DNA of 64,000 nt from Oceanobacillus profundus (GCF_003515705.1 NZ_QWEH01000009.1:1-64000); one strand, 5' to 3'. Positions 37,246 through 48,338 are shown, counted from the first letter of the stretch. Notes: generated by a model from the sequence alone, not told the origin. Program-made: numbers and translations.

Positions 37246-38205
37246 ATGACCGGAATGTTAAACCGGGGTTTACAACAAGGCTTGAAAACAACGTGGACCC
37301 TGGGAAAGGTGATATTTCCAATTACATTAATAGTTACAATTCTGCAGTTTACACCTGTTTTGCCGTGGGTTATCCAATTATTAACCCCGGCAATGGGAAT
37401 GATTGGTCTCCCAGGAGAAGCTGCAGTTCCTTTAGTGCTTGGAAACACATTAAATTTATATGCTGGGATAGCAGCGATTATTTCATTTGATTTTACAGTA
37501 AAAGAAGTATTTATAATGGCTATGATGCTTTCCTTTTCTCATAATTTATTTGTCGAATCTGCTGTGGCGACGAAGGTCGGTGTTAATTGGTGGTTAATAG
37601 TAGGGCTGCGACTAGGTCTTGCACTCGCTTCAGCATTTGTTATTAATCTTGTATGGAATGGTGGAGCAGAATTAGCGCAATATGGGTTTGTCTCATCATC
37701 TGAGGTTGTATTGAATGGTTGGGTTGAAATTGCGTTGCATGGAATGCAAACAGCACTATTAGCTATACTTCAGTTAGCATTGATTGTGATTCCATTAATG
37801 ATTATTATCCAAGTGATGCGTGAGAAAGGCTTGCTTACAGCAATGTCTAACATGCTTGCTCCATTTATGAAATTGCTAGGGATGAACAAAAACACATCCA
37901 TGACAATGATTGCTGGTCTTACAGTTGGATTAGCTTTTGGTGCTGGGTTAATGATTCAAGCAGTAAAAGAGGATGGAGTATCAAAAAAAGATATGTATTT
38001 GGCGCTCATTTTCCTTGTTTCTTGTCATGCGGTTGTAGAGGACACGCTTGTATTTATCCCTCTTGGCATACCCGTTTGGCCACTCCTAGTTATACGCTTA
38101 ACAACTGCAATTGTTCTTACAATGATTGTCGCTTATATTTGGAACAGTAAAGAAAGTAAGAATAGAAAGGAAACACCACATGAACATTCATACAATACTC
38201 TTTGA
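37246..38205 (+). CDS. yvoD: nucleoside-recognition (Gate) domain membrane protein YvoD
   Basis: A 319-aa protein with about eight membrane segments and two Gate-like modules (NTLNLYAGIAAIISF and MIAGLTVGLAFGAGLMIQAVKEDG). It occupies the slot of B. subtilis yvoD between lgt and ppaX. The Gate family also includes SpmA/SpmB and nucleoside transporters; the substrate is unknown. Its end overlaps the ppaX start by 26 bases. Confidence 0.85.
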   Translation: MTGMLNRGLQQGLKTTWTLGKVIFPITLIVTILQFTPVLPWVIQLLTPAMGMIGLPGEAAVPLVLGNTLNLYAGIAAIISFDFTVKEVFIMAMMLSFSHNLFVESAVATKVGVNWWLIVGLRLGLALASAFVINLVWNGGAELAQYGFVSSSEVVLNGWVEIALHGMQTALLAILQLALIVIPLMIIIQVMREKGLLTAMSNMLAPFMKLLGMNKNTSMTMIAGLTVGLAFGAGLMIQAVKEDGVSKKDMYLALIFLVSCHAVVEDTLVFIPLGIPVWPLLVIRLTTAIVLTMIVAYIWNSKESKNRKETPHEHSYNTL

Positions 38206-38815
38206 TCTGGATGGTACATTAATTGATACAAATGCGTTAATTAATGCATCCTTCCTACATACTTTTGAGCAATATAATTTAACATTTACGCATGAGGAGA
38301 TACTGGAATTTAACGGTCCACCTTTAATTGAAACGTTCCAAATGATCGATCCAATAAAAGCAGACAGTATGCTGACAACCTATAGAAAGCATAATTTGGC
38401 CGAACATGATAATTATGTAACAGCATTTCCACAAGTGTTGGAGACAATAGAGCAATTACACAAGCAGAAGATCCAACTTGGTGTTGTATCGACGAAAATG
38501 TCCAAAGGCGTGCATATGGGATTAAAATTGACTGGTTTAGATCGCTTTTTTAAAACGGTAATTACTTTCGACGATGTTACAAACCCGAAGCCACATCCAG
38601 AACCAGTGCTTAAAGCAATGGAAGCATTAGGAGCTAGTGCAAACACAACATTGATGGTAGGAGATAATCATCATGATATTGAATCGGGAAAAAATGCGGG
38701 AGTTATGACAGCAGGTGTGGCTTGGTCTGCTAAGGGTAAAGAAAGGCTTATAACATATGAACCAACCTATATGCTAGACGAGATGACCGATTTGCTAAAA
38801 ATTGTAGGAGTGTAA
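38180..38815 (+). CDS. ppaX: pyrophosphatase PpaX (HAD family)
   Basis: PpaX hydrolyses the pyrophosphate made when HprK/P dephosphorylates HPr-Ser-P. The 211-aa HAD protein has FDLDGTLID (nucleophile Asp9, acid Asp11), VVSTKMS (motif II), KPHPEP (motif III Lys) and VGDNHHDIESGKNAG (motif IV). The frame opens at 38126, but AGAAAGGAAAC before ATG 38180 gives normal length (B. subtilis 216). Confidence 0.92.
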   Translation: MNIHTILFDLDGTLIDTNALINASFLHTFEQYNLTFTHEEILEFNGPPLIETFQMIDPIKADSMLTTYRKHNLAEHDNYVTAFPQVLETIEQLHKQKIQLGVVSTKMSKGVHMGLKLTGLDRFFKTVITFDDVTNPKPHPEPVLKAMEALGASANTTLMVGDNHHDIESGKNAGVMTAGVAWSAKGKERLITYEPTYMLDEMTDLLKIVGV

Positions 38816-38818
38816 GCG

Positions 38819-39334
38819 ATGCGTAAAACGGAACGATTTAAAGTAGAAAGTTCAAATTCATTATGGCAAATCTACAAGACAGTTCCATTTTGGAAGGTTG
38901 TTAAAAATTTCATTATTATTCAGCTTGCAAGATACACGCCATTTTTAAGCATGAAGAATTGGCTTTATCGTACGTTTTTAAAAATGGAGGTTGGGAAACA
39001 GACCTCCTTCGCGTTAATGGTTATGCCTGATATTATGTTTCCAGAGAGAATTTCAGTTGGTCGTAATAGTATCATTGGCTATAATACAACGATTTTAGCA
39101 CATGAATATCTAATAAAAGAATATCGAATTGGTGACGTGAAAATTGGTGATGAAGTAATGATCGGCGCCAATTCGACGATTCTTCCAGGGGTCGCGATTG
39201 GTGATCATGCAATCATTTCGGCAGGGACACTTGTGCATAAGGATGTTCCTGCTGGAGCGTTTGTTGGTGGAAATCCGATGCGGTTAATTTATACCAAAGA
39301 AGAATTGGAAAACCGAAATCAAGATGAATGGTAA
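38819..39334 (+). CDS. yvoF: hexapeptide-repeat acyltransferase YvoF
   Basis: A 171-aa protein with left-handed beta-helix repeats in the C-terminal half: IGDVKIGDEVMIGANSTILPGVAIGDHAIISAGTLV, then GGNPMRLI, a CoA-binding-loop pattern. It matches YvoF in the lgt-ppaX cluster. Acetyltransferase activity is likely; the acceptor is unknown. It follows ppaX by 3 bases and overlaps the open frame of glpP. Confidence 0.88.
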   Translation: MRKTERFKVESSNSLWQIYKTVPFWKVVKNFIIIQLARYTPFLSMKNWLYRTFLKMEVGKQTSFALMVMPDIMFPERISVGRNSIIGYNTTILAHEYLIKEYRIGDVKIGDEVMIGANSTILPGVAIGDHAIISAGTLVHKDVPAGAFVGGNPMRLIYTKEELENRNQDEW

Positions 39335-39347
39335 AGCAGGTGACAAT

Positions 39348-39893
39348 TTGAATGTACCAACGGGAATATTACCCGCAGTTCGAAAAATGAAAGATTTTGA
39401 TAAAGCGCTAGAAACGAACCAAGATTTCATCGTTATTCTCGAGTCGCGACTTGCTCAATTAAAGAGCCTTGTTGCTTACGCAAAGCGAGCAAATAAACAG
39501 GTATTGGTTCATTTTGATTTGATACAAGGCTTAAAATCGGATGAGTATGGCATGGAGTTCTTAATTCGAGAAGTGAAGCCAGATGGTGTTCTATCGACGA
39601 GGGGCAATATTATTCAGCTTGCAAAGAAACAGAAGCTGTTAGCGATTCAGCGCATGTTTTTGTTGGATAGTTTGGCTCTGGATCAAAACTTAAAGCTTAT
39701 CAGCCGGTTTCAGCCAGATTGTATTGAAGTATTACCAGGATTGATGCCAAGTGTCATTCATCAGATATATGAACAAACAAAGCTACCAGTTATTGCTGGA
39801 GGCTTGATTACAACAAAAGAGGAAGTCCAAGCGGCTTTCGATGCGGGGGCAATTGCGGTATCAACTTCGAAAACAAGCCTCTGGTACAAATAG
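39348..39893 (+). CDS. glpP: glycerol operon antiterminator GlpP
   Basis: GlpP binds glycerol-3-phosphate and glp leader mRNA and lets transcription pass the leader terminator. The product (about 181 aa) has the family core VLVHFDLIQGLKSDEYGMEFL, DGVLSTRGNIIQLAK, AIQRMFLLDS and LPVIAGGLIT. The frame opens at ATG 39324, but GCAGGTGA just upstream of TTG 39348 makes that the better start. Two leaders it should act on lie at 40326-40399 and 44969-45030. Confidence 0.92.
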   Translation: MNVPTGILPAVRKMKDFDKALETNQDFIVILESRLAQLKSLVAYAKRANKQVLVHFDLIQGLKSDEYGMEFLIREVKPDGVLSTRGNIIQLAKKQKLLAIQRMFLLDSLALDQNLKLISRFQPDCIEVLPGLMPSVIHQIYEQTKLPVIAGGLITTKEEVQAAFDAGAIAVSTSKTSLWYK

Positions 39894-40025
39894 CAGTGTT
39901 TATAAATCGATTTGAGGTCATAGTTAAAATGTTCGCTTGACATTTTAAAAAATAAAGCTGGTTTTTATTAGAACCATTATACAAGATATAACCTACGGAC
40001 TACCTATTGTGGTATGAATAAATCT

Positions 40026-40137
40026 TACCGTCCGGGAGCGCTTCGTGCGGTTGCACACCTCGGGGCACGGCGTCAGCCCTCCTCGAGTAAACCACTTTCC
40101 GGGATCTTCAAACAGTGTTGTTCCCGCGGGAGTCATC
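40026..40137 (-). repeat. dispersed GC-rich Bacillaceae repeat, copy 2
   Basis: Read on the minus strand, this block aligns with 33600-33713: GACTCCCGCGGGAACA, then GAAGATCCCGG, AGTGGTTT, GACGCCGTGCCCC and CGAAGCGCTCCCGGACGG. The two copies are clearly diverged and inverted relative to each other. An ORF of 63 codons across it is a by-product of the GC-rich sequence. Confidence 0.75.
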
Positions 40138-40219
40138 ATTCTACACGCACAAACCATAATTGCAGATTAGTTAACAGTTTATTTCAACTAGTAATGTTGA
40201 ATTAACGAATGGTATGAGC

Positions 40220-40267
40220 TTATTTATTTTTATAACAGTTAAGCTTAACTGTTATAAAAATAAATAA
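40220..40267. repeat. perfect 48-bp palindrome before the glpF promoter
   Basis: Each arm is 24 bases; the centre is AAGCTT (40241-40246), with AACAGTT/AACTGTT and then A/T tracts outward. There is no loop and no mismatch. It ends 6 bp before the TTGACA of the glpF promoter. Confidence 0.9.
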
Positions 40268-40272
40268 CCCTG

Positions 40273-40301
40273 TTGACAACGCTTCCAATATCGGTTAATA
40301 T
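40273..40301 (+). promoter_or_regulatory. glpFK promoter with overlapping CcpA cre site
   Basis: TTGACA (40273-40278), 17 bases, TAATAT (40296-40301). TGACAACGCTTCCA at 40274-40287 fits the cre consensus TGWAARCGYTWNCW at 13 of 14 positions and covers the -35. Catabolite repression of glpFK by CcpA is therefore likely. Confidence 0.85.
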
Positions 40302-40325
40302 AAGAAGACAAGTTAATGATGTGGT

Positions 40326-40399
40326 GGAGACTAGGAGACCTACATTTCAATCGTACCTTTCTAAAAGAAAAGTATGTTTATTGAAGTGTGGGTTTTTTT
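40326..40399 (+). promoter_or_regulatory. GlpP-controlled leader terminator of glpFK
   Basis: GGAGA at 40326-40330 and again at 40334-40338 (3 bases between) is followed at once by a hairpin: CCTACATTTCAAT (40339-40351) with ATTGAAGTGTGGG, then TTTTTTTA. The gene starts 55 bp later. Known biology: GlpP antiterminates such leaders in B. subtilis. Confidence 0.85.
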
Positions 40400-40453
40400 A
40401 GTGCGCTGAATTAACCTGTCTATGAGATTAAAAACATAAAAAGGGGTGTTCTT

Positions 40454-42789
<2,336 letters not shown>

Positions 42790-42806
42790 TAGGTAGGGTA
42801 GTGAAT

Positions 42807-42845
42807 AAAGAGATCAGTTCTTATCATGGAATCTGGTCTCTTTAT
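42807..42845 (+). terminator. partial terminator between glpK and dhaK
   Basis: AAAGAGATCAG pairs with CTGGTCTCTTT over 15 bases, then ATAC. The lack of a longer T-run suggests partial read-through from glpFK into dhaKLM. Confidence 0.7.
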
Positions 42846-42887
42846 ACTCCATTAATTAAGATGCATGGACGAGGAGGTAAGGAAAAC

Positions 42888-43883
42888 ATGAAAAAAATTA
42901 TAAATGATCCGAACCAGGTAGTGCAAGACATGATAGAGGGGATGATTGCCGCTTATCCAAATGAATTAAAACAAATTTCGGGAACTACTGCCATTACGAG
43001 GAGTGAAGCTCCAGTACAAGGTAAAGTAGGTTTAGTTAGTGGAGGAGGCAGTGGGCATGAACCAGCCCATGCTGGTTATGTAGGAAAAGGAATGCTAGAT
43101 GCTGCTGTACTTGGCGAAGTATTTACATCGCCTACACCGGATCAAATATATGAAGCTATAAAAGCTGTTGATGGTGGAAACGGTGTATTCCTAATTATTA
43201 AGAACTACACAGGAGATGTACTTAATTTTGAAATGGCAATGGAATTAGCTGAAGCTGATGGGATTCAAGTGGACAAGGTCATTGTCAATGATGATGTGGC
43301 AGTGGAAGATAGTTCATTTACTATAGGGAGAAGGGGGATTGCTGGAACTGTTTTAGTTCATAAAATTGTCGGCGCTAAGGCAGAGCATGGTGCAACACTG
43401 GAAGAAGTCAAAACCGTAGCTGAGAAAGCAGCAGGCAATATCCGTTCGATTGGAATGGCTTTAACACCATGTACTGTGCCGGCAGCGGGTAAACCGAGCT
43501 TCCAACTTGCAGAAGATGAAATGGAAATTGGAATTGGAATTCACGGTGAAGCTGGAATTGAAAGAAAACCGATAACGACAGCGGATGAAATCGCCTCGGA
43601 ATTAACAGAAAAGATTTTAGCGGATATGAATTTAAATAATAATGAGGAAGTAGCAATTATGGTTAATGGGTTGGGAGCTACTCCAGAAATGGAATTATAC
43701 ATTATTAATAAAAAAGTTAACCAGCTTTTGACTGAAAAGGGTATACAGATTTATAAAACCTTTGTTGGTGAATATATGACAGCACTCGAGATGACAGGTT
43801 GCTCTGTTACGTTATTGAAATTGGATGATGAATTAAAAGAACTGCTAAATGCAAAATCAGAAGCACCAGCATTTCGTAATTAG
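42888..43883 (+). CDS. dhaK: dihydroxyacetone kinase subunit DhaK
   Basis: DhaK binds dihydroxyacetone covalently through a His. The 331-aa product has LVSGGGSGHEPAHAGYVG (near residue 45) and IGIHGEAGIER, holding the hemiaminal His (near 217). The frame opens at GTG 42801, but GAGGAGG before ATG 42888 gives normal length (E. coli 356; Lactococcus 332). It heads dhaK-dhaL-dhaM, the PTS-dependent kinase. Confidence 0.95.
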   Translation: MKKIINDPNQVVQDMIEGMIAAYPNELKQISGTTAITRSEAPVQGKVGLVSGGGSGHEPAHAGYVGKGMLDAAVLGEVFTSPTPDQIYEAIKAVDGGNGVFLIIKNYTGDVLNFEMAMELAEADGIQVDKVIVNDDVAVEDSSFTIGRRGIAGTVLVHKIVGAKAEHGATLEEVKTVAEKAAGNIRSIGMALTPCTVPAAGKPSFQLAEDEMEIGIGIHGEAGIERKPITTADEIASELTEKILADMNLNNNEEVAIMVNGLGATPEMELYIINKKVNQLLTEKGIQIYKTFVGEYMTALEMTGCSVTLLKLDDELKELLNAKSEAPAFRN

Positions 43884-43890
43884 GAGGTAT

Positions 43891-44514
43891 ATGGTGGAAC
43901 TTCAAGTAGAGGATACAATTCAGTGGCTCGAAAAATCAAATGAAAAAATACAGCAAAATAAAGATTATTTAACAGCTTTAGACCAAGCAATCGGAGATAG
44001 CGACCATGGCATTAATATGTCACGAGGATTCCAAGAAGTAGTAAATCAAGTGAAATCGAAACAGTATGATACAGTTTCTGATGTATTAAAGGATACAGCA
44101 ATGACGTTAATGTCAAAAGTCGGCGGGGCTTCCGGACCGTTGTTTGGTACTGCTTTCCTACGCTTTTCAATGAGAGTGAAAGGAATAGATCCAATTAGTC
44201 AGGATGCATTTACAAAGGGAATGGAAGACGCACTTGCTGGCATTATACAGCGTGGTAAAGCAGCAACAGGGGAAAAGACAATGGTTGATGTATGGTCTCC
44301 GGTAGTGGATTATTTTAAAGGTACGACTATTGTTCAAGCAGACGAGGTTGCTCAAACCGCTAAAAAGGCAATGGAGCAAACAAAAGAAATAACGGCTACG
44401 AAAGGAAGAGCGTCTTATTTCAAAGAGAAATCGATTGGACATATTGATCCTGGTGCGGCATCTTCGTTTTATATATTTGAAGCATTGTCAGAAGTAATCA
44501 AGGGGGAAGGTTAA
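43891..44514 (+). CDS. dhaL: dihydroxyacetone kinase ADP-binding subunit DhaL
   Basis: About 207 aa. DhaL carries a tightly bound ADP that is re-phosphorylated by DhaM. AIGDSDHGINMSRGF (near residue 30) holds the metal-binding Asp cluster, and MSKVGGASGPLFGTAF and HIDPGAASS follow. TAGGAGG (43881-43887) favours the ATG at 43891 or the GTG at 43894; the frame upstream to 43849 overlaps dhaK. Confidence 0.94.
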   Translation: MVELQVEDTIQWLEKSNEKIQQNKDYLTALDQAIGDSDHGINMSRGFQEVVNQVKSKQYDTVSDVLKDTAMTLMSKVGGASGPLFGTAFLRFSMRVKGIDPISQDAFTKGMEDALAGIIQRGKAATGEKTMVDVWSPVVDYFKGTTIVQADEVAQTAKKAMEQTKEITATKGRASYFKEKSIGHIDPGAASSFYIFEALSEVIKGEG

Positions 44515-44515
44515 G

Positions 44516-44887
44516 ATGGAACGTGTTGGTATTGTGTTAATCTCTCATAGTTCCAAAATAGCTGAAGGCTTGAAGGAGCTTATTTCCCAAGTGATCACAG
44601 ATGTTCCAATTGAAACTGCTGGTGGTACAGAAGAAAATGAAATTGGAACAAGCATTGAAAAGATTATGGAATCTATCCATCGTGCTGATTATGGAAAGGG
44701 TGTATTGCTTTTTTATGATATCGGAAGTGCAAAAATGAATGCTGAAATAGCGATTGAAATGGCAGAATCTATTGAGATAATACTATCAGAAGCTCCATTG
44801 GTAGAAGGATCCTATGTGGGAGCTGTGGAATCGGGAATGGGGAAAAGTTTGAAAGAGGTTTATGATGCTGTCGAGAAAGCGTTTTAA
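44516..44887 (+). CDS. dhaM: PTS-dependent dihydroxyacetone phosphotransferase subunit DhaM
   Basis: A 123-aa single-domain EIIA-Man-fold protein. The phospho-His lies in VLISHSSKIAEGL (residue 10), and YDIGSAKMNAEIA follows. Unlike E. coli DhaM it has no HPr or EI domains, so phosphate must come from the general PTS. It starts 1 base after dhaL and ends the unit. Confidence 0.93.
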   Translation: MERVGIVLISHSSKIAEGLKELISQVITDVPIETAGGTEENEIGTSIEKIMESIHRADYGKGVLLFYDIGSAKMNAEIAIEMAESIEIILSEAPLVEGSYVGAVESGMGKSLKEVYDAVEKAF

Positions 44888-44914
44888 CTTTTTTTAAGAA
44901 AGACAGCTAATTAC

Positions 44915-44943
44915 TGTACATGGCAGCTTGAATATGCTATGAT
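44915..44943 (+). promoter_or_regulatory. candidate glpD promoter
   Basis: TGTACA (44915-44920), 17 bases, TATGAT (44938-44943), then the leader terminator. The -35 matches only 4 of 6. Confidence 0.5.
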
Positions 44944-44968
44944 GTAATTAAGTTAATACGTATTGGAC

Positions 44969-45030
44969 GGAGAAATGGAGAACCGCAGACGACTAGTGCA
45001 TGGATGCATTAGTATGTTTGCGGTTTTTTT
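44969..45030 (+). promoter_or_regulatory. GlpP-controlled leader terminator of glpD
   Basis: GGAGA at 44969-44973 and 44977-44981 (3 bases between, as in the glpFK leader) precedes a hairpin: AACCGCAGACGACTAGTGCA with TGCATTAGTATGTTTGCGGTT, then TTTTTATTTTT. The glpD leader of B. subtilis is the best studied GlpP target. Confidence 0.88.
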
Positions 45031-45281
45031 ATTTTTTTCACACATTAACGGGCTGAAGTACCCCACATCTATGCGTGACAGAACAAAAGATTGTGTAGGT
45101 GTTATAAACTGCTCGTAAATTCATGATTCCGTTCAAGGGCCTGCTGGTCTCTATTATGGTGCTAACATTTAGTAGGGGTGGAAGGAATTCCACTAAATGA
45201 AGTTTCACTTTATCACATGATTGATGAGTTAAACGGGTATAGCTAGCTAGAATAACAGAAGTTTTAAGGGAGCGTGTAAAC
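45031..45281. other. long untranslated region before glpD
   Basis: 250 bp without a gene lie between the leader terminator and glpD. It holds one imperfect hairpin (CATTTAGT...TGGAA / TTCCA...CTAAATG, 45169-45200). The stretch would be part of the antiterminated glpD mRNA. Nothing else is recognised. Together with the leader, the gap from 44888 is almost 400 bp. Confidence 0.5.
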
Positions 45282-46943
45282 ATGACATTATTTTCAAGTT
45301 TTAAAAGAGATGCTACGTTGAATAAATTAGAAAATGAAGCGTTAGATGTTCTTGTAATTGGTGGTGGTATTACGGGCGCTGGAATTGCTCTCGATGCAGT
45401 TACTAGGGGAATGAAAACCGGTTTAGTGGAAATGCAGGACTTTGCTGCTGGAACTTCAAGCCGATCAACGAAACTTGTCCATGGTGGATTGCGCTATTTG
45501 CAGCAGTTTGAAATAAAAATGGTTGCAGATGTAGGGAAAGAGCGTGCAATAGTGTATGAAAATGGCCCGCATGTGACAACACCAGAGTGGATGCTTCTCC
45601 CATTCCATAAAGGGAGTACGCTTGGTCCGTTCACAAGTAATATAGGATTAAGAGTGTATGATTTTCTAGCAAGTGTTAAAAAAACGGAACGAAGAAAAAT
45701 GTTAAACCAAGAGCAGGCATTACAGAAAGAACCTCTTTTAAAAAAGGAAGGATTAAAAGGGGCCGGCTATTATGTGGAGTATAAAACAGATGACGCAAGA
45801 CTGACGATGGAAGTAATGAAAAAGGCAGTTGAACACGGAGCACAGGCAGTAAACTATGCAAAGGTCACTGATTTTATTTATGAGCAATCAAAAGTAGTTG
45901 GAGTTGTAGTGGAAGATCAATTAAATCGAAAAATGTATAAAATTTTCGCTAAAAAAATAATTAGTGCTGCGGGTCCATGGGTCGATGAAGTTCGAGAAAT
46001 GGATGGATCAAAGCAAGGAAAGTCATTACATTTAACAAAAGGAGTCCATCTCGTCTTTTCGCAGCAGGACTTTCCGCTGCAAAATGCTATTTATTTTGAT
46101 GCTCCAGACGGTCGAATGATTTTTGCAATCCCACGTGATAAGAAGACATATGTTGGTACAACTGATACGACATACAGTGGAACAATTGCTCATCCGCTTG
46201 TAACAGTAGCGGATCGGGAATATTTGCTAGATGCAATTGAATATATGTTCCCATCTATGAAAATAAAGGCTGATCAAATTGAATCGAGCTGGGCAGGACT
46301 CAGACCGCTTATTGCAGAAGAAGGGGCGAACAGTCCAAGTGAAATATCACGTAAGGACGAAATATTTATTTCTGAAACTGGATTAATTTCAATGGCGGGC
46401 GGTAAACTGACAGGTTATCGAAAAATGGCAAAAGAAGCTGTGGATTTGCTTGCGGATCAATTTAAAAATGAAAATGATGTGCTTTACTCTGCTTGTGAAA
46501 CGAAACATCTTCCGATATCCGGTGGAGATGTAGGGGGATCAAGCGGATTCCAACAATTTAAAAAGAATAAGTTAGAGGAAGGATTGGAATTGGAAATTGA
46601 AAAGGAAGCAGTTGAAAAGCTGATAGCGAGGTACGGATCCAATGTAGATATTCTTTTTCAAACCTATCAAAACAACATTGAAGTGGCAGAGCAAGAGGGT
46701 ATCGATCCAATCGTGTTTGCGGAATTGATCTATGCAATGGATTACGAAATGACCTACAAACCGATAGACTTTTTTGTAAGACGTACAGGGGCATTATTTT
46801 TTGATATCGATTGGGCTAAATTACACAAGCAACCAGTAATTGACTATATGGCGAAAGCTTTTACATGGAATGCAGAGCAAAAATCGGACTATACGAAAGA
46901 ATTGGATGATGCGATCATGGAAGCTGTGACAGCAGTACAATAA
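45282..46943 (+). CDS. glpD: aerobic glycerol-3-phosphate dehydrogenase GlpD
   Basis: A membrane-associated FAD enzyme that oxidises glycerol-3-phosphate to dihydroxyacetone phosphate, feeding the quinone pool. The 553-aa product has the FAD dinucleotide motif VIGGGITGAGIALDA (residues 26-40), SSRSTKLVHGGLRYLQQFE (the family signature) and a second glycine-rich site IISAAGPWVDE. Length matches B. subtilis (555). AAGGGAGCG precedes the ATG. It has its own promoter and terminator. Confidence 0.97.
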   Translation: MTLFSSFKRDATLNKLENEALDVLVIGGGITGAGIALDAVTRGMKTGLVEMQDFAAGTSSRSTKLVHGGLRYLQQFEIKMVADVGKERAIVYENGPHVTTPEWMLLPFHKGSTLGPFTSNIGLRVYDFLASVKKTERRKMLNQEQALQKEPLLKKEGLKGAGYYVEYKTDDARLTMEVMKKAVEHGAQAVNYAKVTDFIYEQSKVVGVVVEDQLNRKMYKIFAKKIISAAGPWVDEVREMDGSKQGKSLHLTKGVHLVFSQQDFPLQNAIYFDAPDGRMIFAIPRDKKTYVGTTDTTYSGTIAHPLVTVADREYLLDAIEYMFPSMKIKADQIESSWAGLRPLIAEEGANSPSEISRKDEIFISETGLISMAGGKLTGYRKMAKEAVDLLADQFKNENDVLYSACETKHLPISGGDVGGSSGFQQFKKNKLEEGLELEIEKEAVEKLIARYGSNVDILFQTYQNNIEVAEQEGIDPIVFAELIYAMDYEMTYKPIDFFVRRTGALFFDIDWAKLHKQPVIDYMAKAFTWNAEQKSDYTKELDDAIMEAVTAVQ

Positions 46944-46948
46944 TCATT

Positions 46949-46977
46949 AAAAAGTCAACCTTGGTTGGCTTTTTTTA
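46949..46977 (+). terminator. glpD terminator
   Basis: AAAGTCAACC pairs with GGTTGGCTTT over a TT loop, then TTTTATTA. Confidence 0.92.
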
Positions 46978-47266
46978 TTACAGGAAATGATAAAATTTAA
47001 ATGCTGTGGATAACTTAAGGTACGCTAACAGTCACGTTCACAAAGCACTAAAGCCGGAGCGGGACTTCCCTCAGCTTCGTACGTCACTAACAGAAAGTTT
47101 GCGATTTTCTTCTTGATGCCTAGACATTTTAGTTAGTAGAACAACGTTTTATTCGACATTTTTCTTAAAACGGAGAATATAGTTCCAGATTTCTTCCAAT
47201 CTTATAGGAATAGCCCTCAATCTATGGTATAATTTTGTCGGATGTTGCGAATTTAGGGGGAGACCT
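46978..47266. other. gap before the TPR gene
   Basis: No gene is seen. A short GC-richer stretch at 47046-47090 (AAAGCCGGAGCGGGACTTCC and after) is unlike its surroundings and may be a decayed repeat, but I could not align it with the other repeats here. TATGGTATAATTTTG at 47223 looks like a -10 for the next gene. Confidence 0.4.
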
Positions 47267-48262
47267 ATGCACGTGAAGAAGAATAAGGAAATGAAATCAA
47301 ATAAGATCATCCCTTTTATCCCTGAAAGTGAATTTTATTTTACGAAAGGTGTAGAAGCTTTTCAAAAAAGAAAGTTTGATGTAGCGATAAAATGGCTGAA
47401 TAAAGCGATTGAGCAAAATCCTAATGAACCATTATATAAATGTCAAATGTCGATTATATATACGGAAACTGGTGCTTATCATACAGCGAACCAACTACTT
47501 ACCAATGTATTACAATCCAGCGACTATATTGATTGTTATTATTTAATAGCGAACAATTATGCACATCTCGGACTTTTAAATGATGCCAAAAAGTATGCTA
47601 ACTCTTATTTGGAAAAAGAACCAGATGGAGATTTTAGCGAGGAAGCAAAAAGTTTAATTGAAGTGCTTGATATCGACGACGATGAAGAAGATGAAGACTG
47701 GTTTTTTGAGGATGAAGATGAACTGTTAATTTTACAGGAAACAGTGTTTTATCATATGGAAAATAAGGAATGGGATAAAGCAATGCCTCTTCTTGAAGAG
47801 ATGAAAATCCTTTTTCCAGAATACACAATGGCACAGCATGATTATACACATGCATTGTTTTTTACTGGTAAGCAACAGGAAGCCGTACAGCTGGAGCTAG
47901 ATATGCTAAATGAGGATCCGAATGCATTGTACAGTCACATTAATCTAGCTTTATTTTATTATGAAATGAATGAGAAACAGAATTATGAAAAACATATACA
48001 TGTATTAAAAAATATATATCCCATTCATGAACAGCAGAAGCTGCGAATCGCAGTAACATTTTCAAGAACTGGAAATCATGAAGAAGCTTTCTCTCGTTTT
48101 CGTACGTTAACGAAAGAAAAGGTGAAAAACCATCTGTCTTATTATAAATGGTACAGTGTATCCGCATATCAAACTGGAGACCCAAGTAAAGCACTAGCAC
48201 TGTGGGAAGAAGGCTGCAAAAAGCATCCCACGCTTTCAAAAGAAGACGGACCATGGAGTTAA
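47267..48262 (+). CDS. yvcD: tetratricopeptide-repeat protein (YvcD-like)
   Basis: A 331-aa soluble protein with TPR units: EFYFTKGVEAFQKRKFDVAIKWLNKAIEQNPNEP (about residues 22-55) and further copies to the C-terminus. They are interrupted near residues 133-150 by a very acidic stretch (DIDDDEEDEDWFFEDEDE). It stands before trxB, as yvcD does in B. subtilis. A scaffold role is likely but no partner is known. GGGGGAG precedes the ATG. Confidence 0.78.
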   Translation: MHVKKNKEMKSNKIIPFIPESEFYFTKGVEAFQKRKFDVAIKWLNKAIEQNPNEPLYKCQMSIIYTETGAYHTANQLLTNVLQSSDYIDCYYLIANNYAHLGLLNDAKKYANSYLEKEPDGDFSEEAKSLIEVLDIDDDEEDEDWFFEDEDELLILQETVFYHMENKEWDKAMPLLEEMKILFPEYTMAQHDYTHALFFTGKQQEAVQLELDMLNEDPNALYSHINLALFYYEMNEKQNYEKHIHVLKNIYPIHEQQKLRIAVTFSRTGNHEEAFSRFRTLTKEKVKNHLSYYKWYSVSAYQTGDPSKALALWEEGCKKHPTLSKEDGPWS

Positions 48263-48338
48263 GTAGTGACTCCTTGAGCAGAAAGATAGACGGACGTTGC
48301 AGGATTTTATACACTGAATATGATAAAAATATATATGA

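Noticed and set aside
40014-40205. 63-codon frame upstream of the glpF leader
   Set aside because: Lies over the GC-rich repeat copy, which also has no ORF in its other copy; no ribosome binding site.
47046-47090. Third copy of the GC-rich repeat before the TPR gene
   Set aside because: Only scattered short words match; no ordered alignment with the two clear copies.
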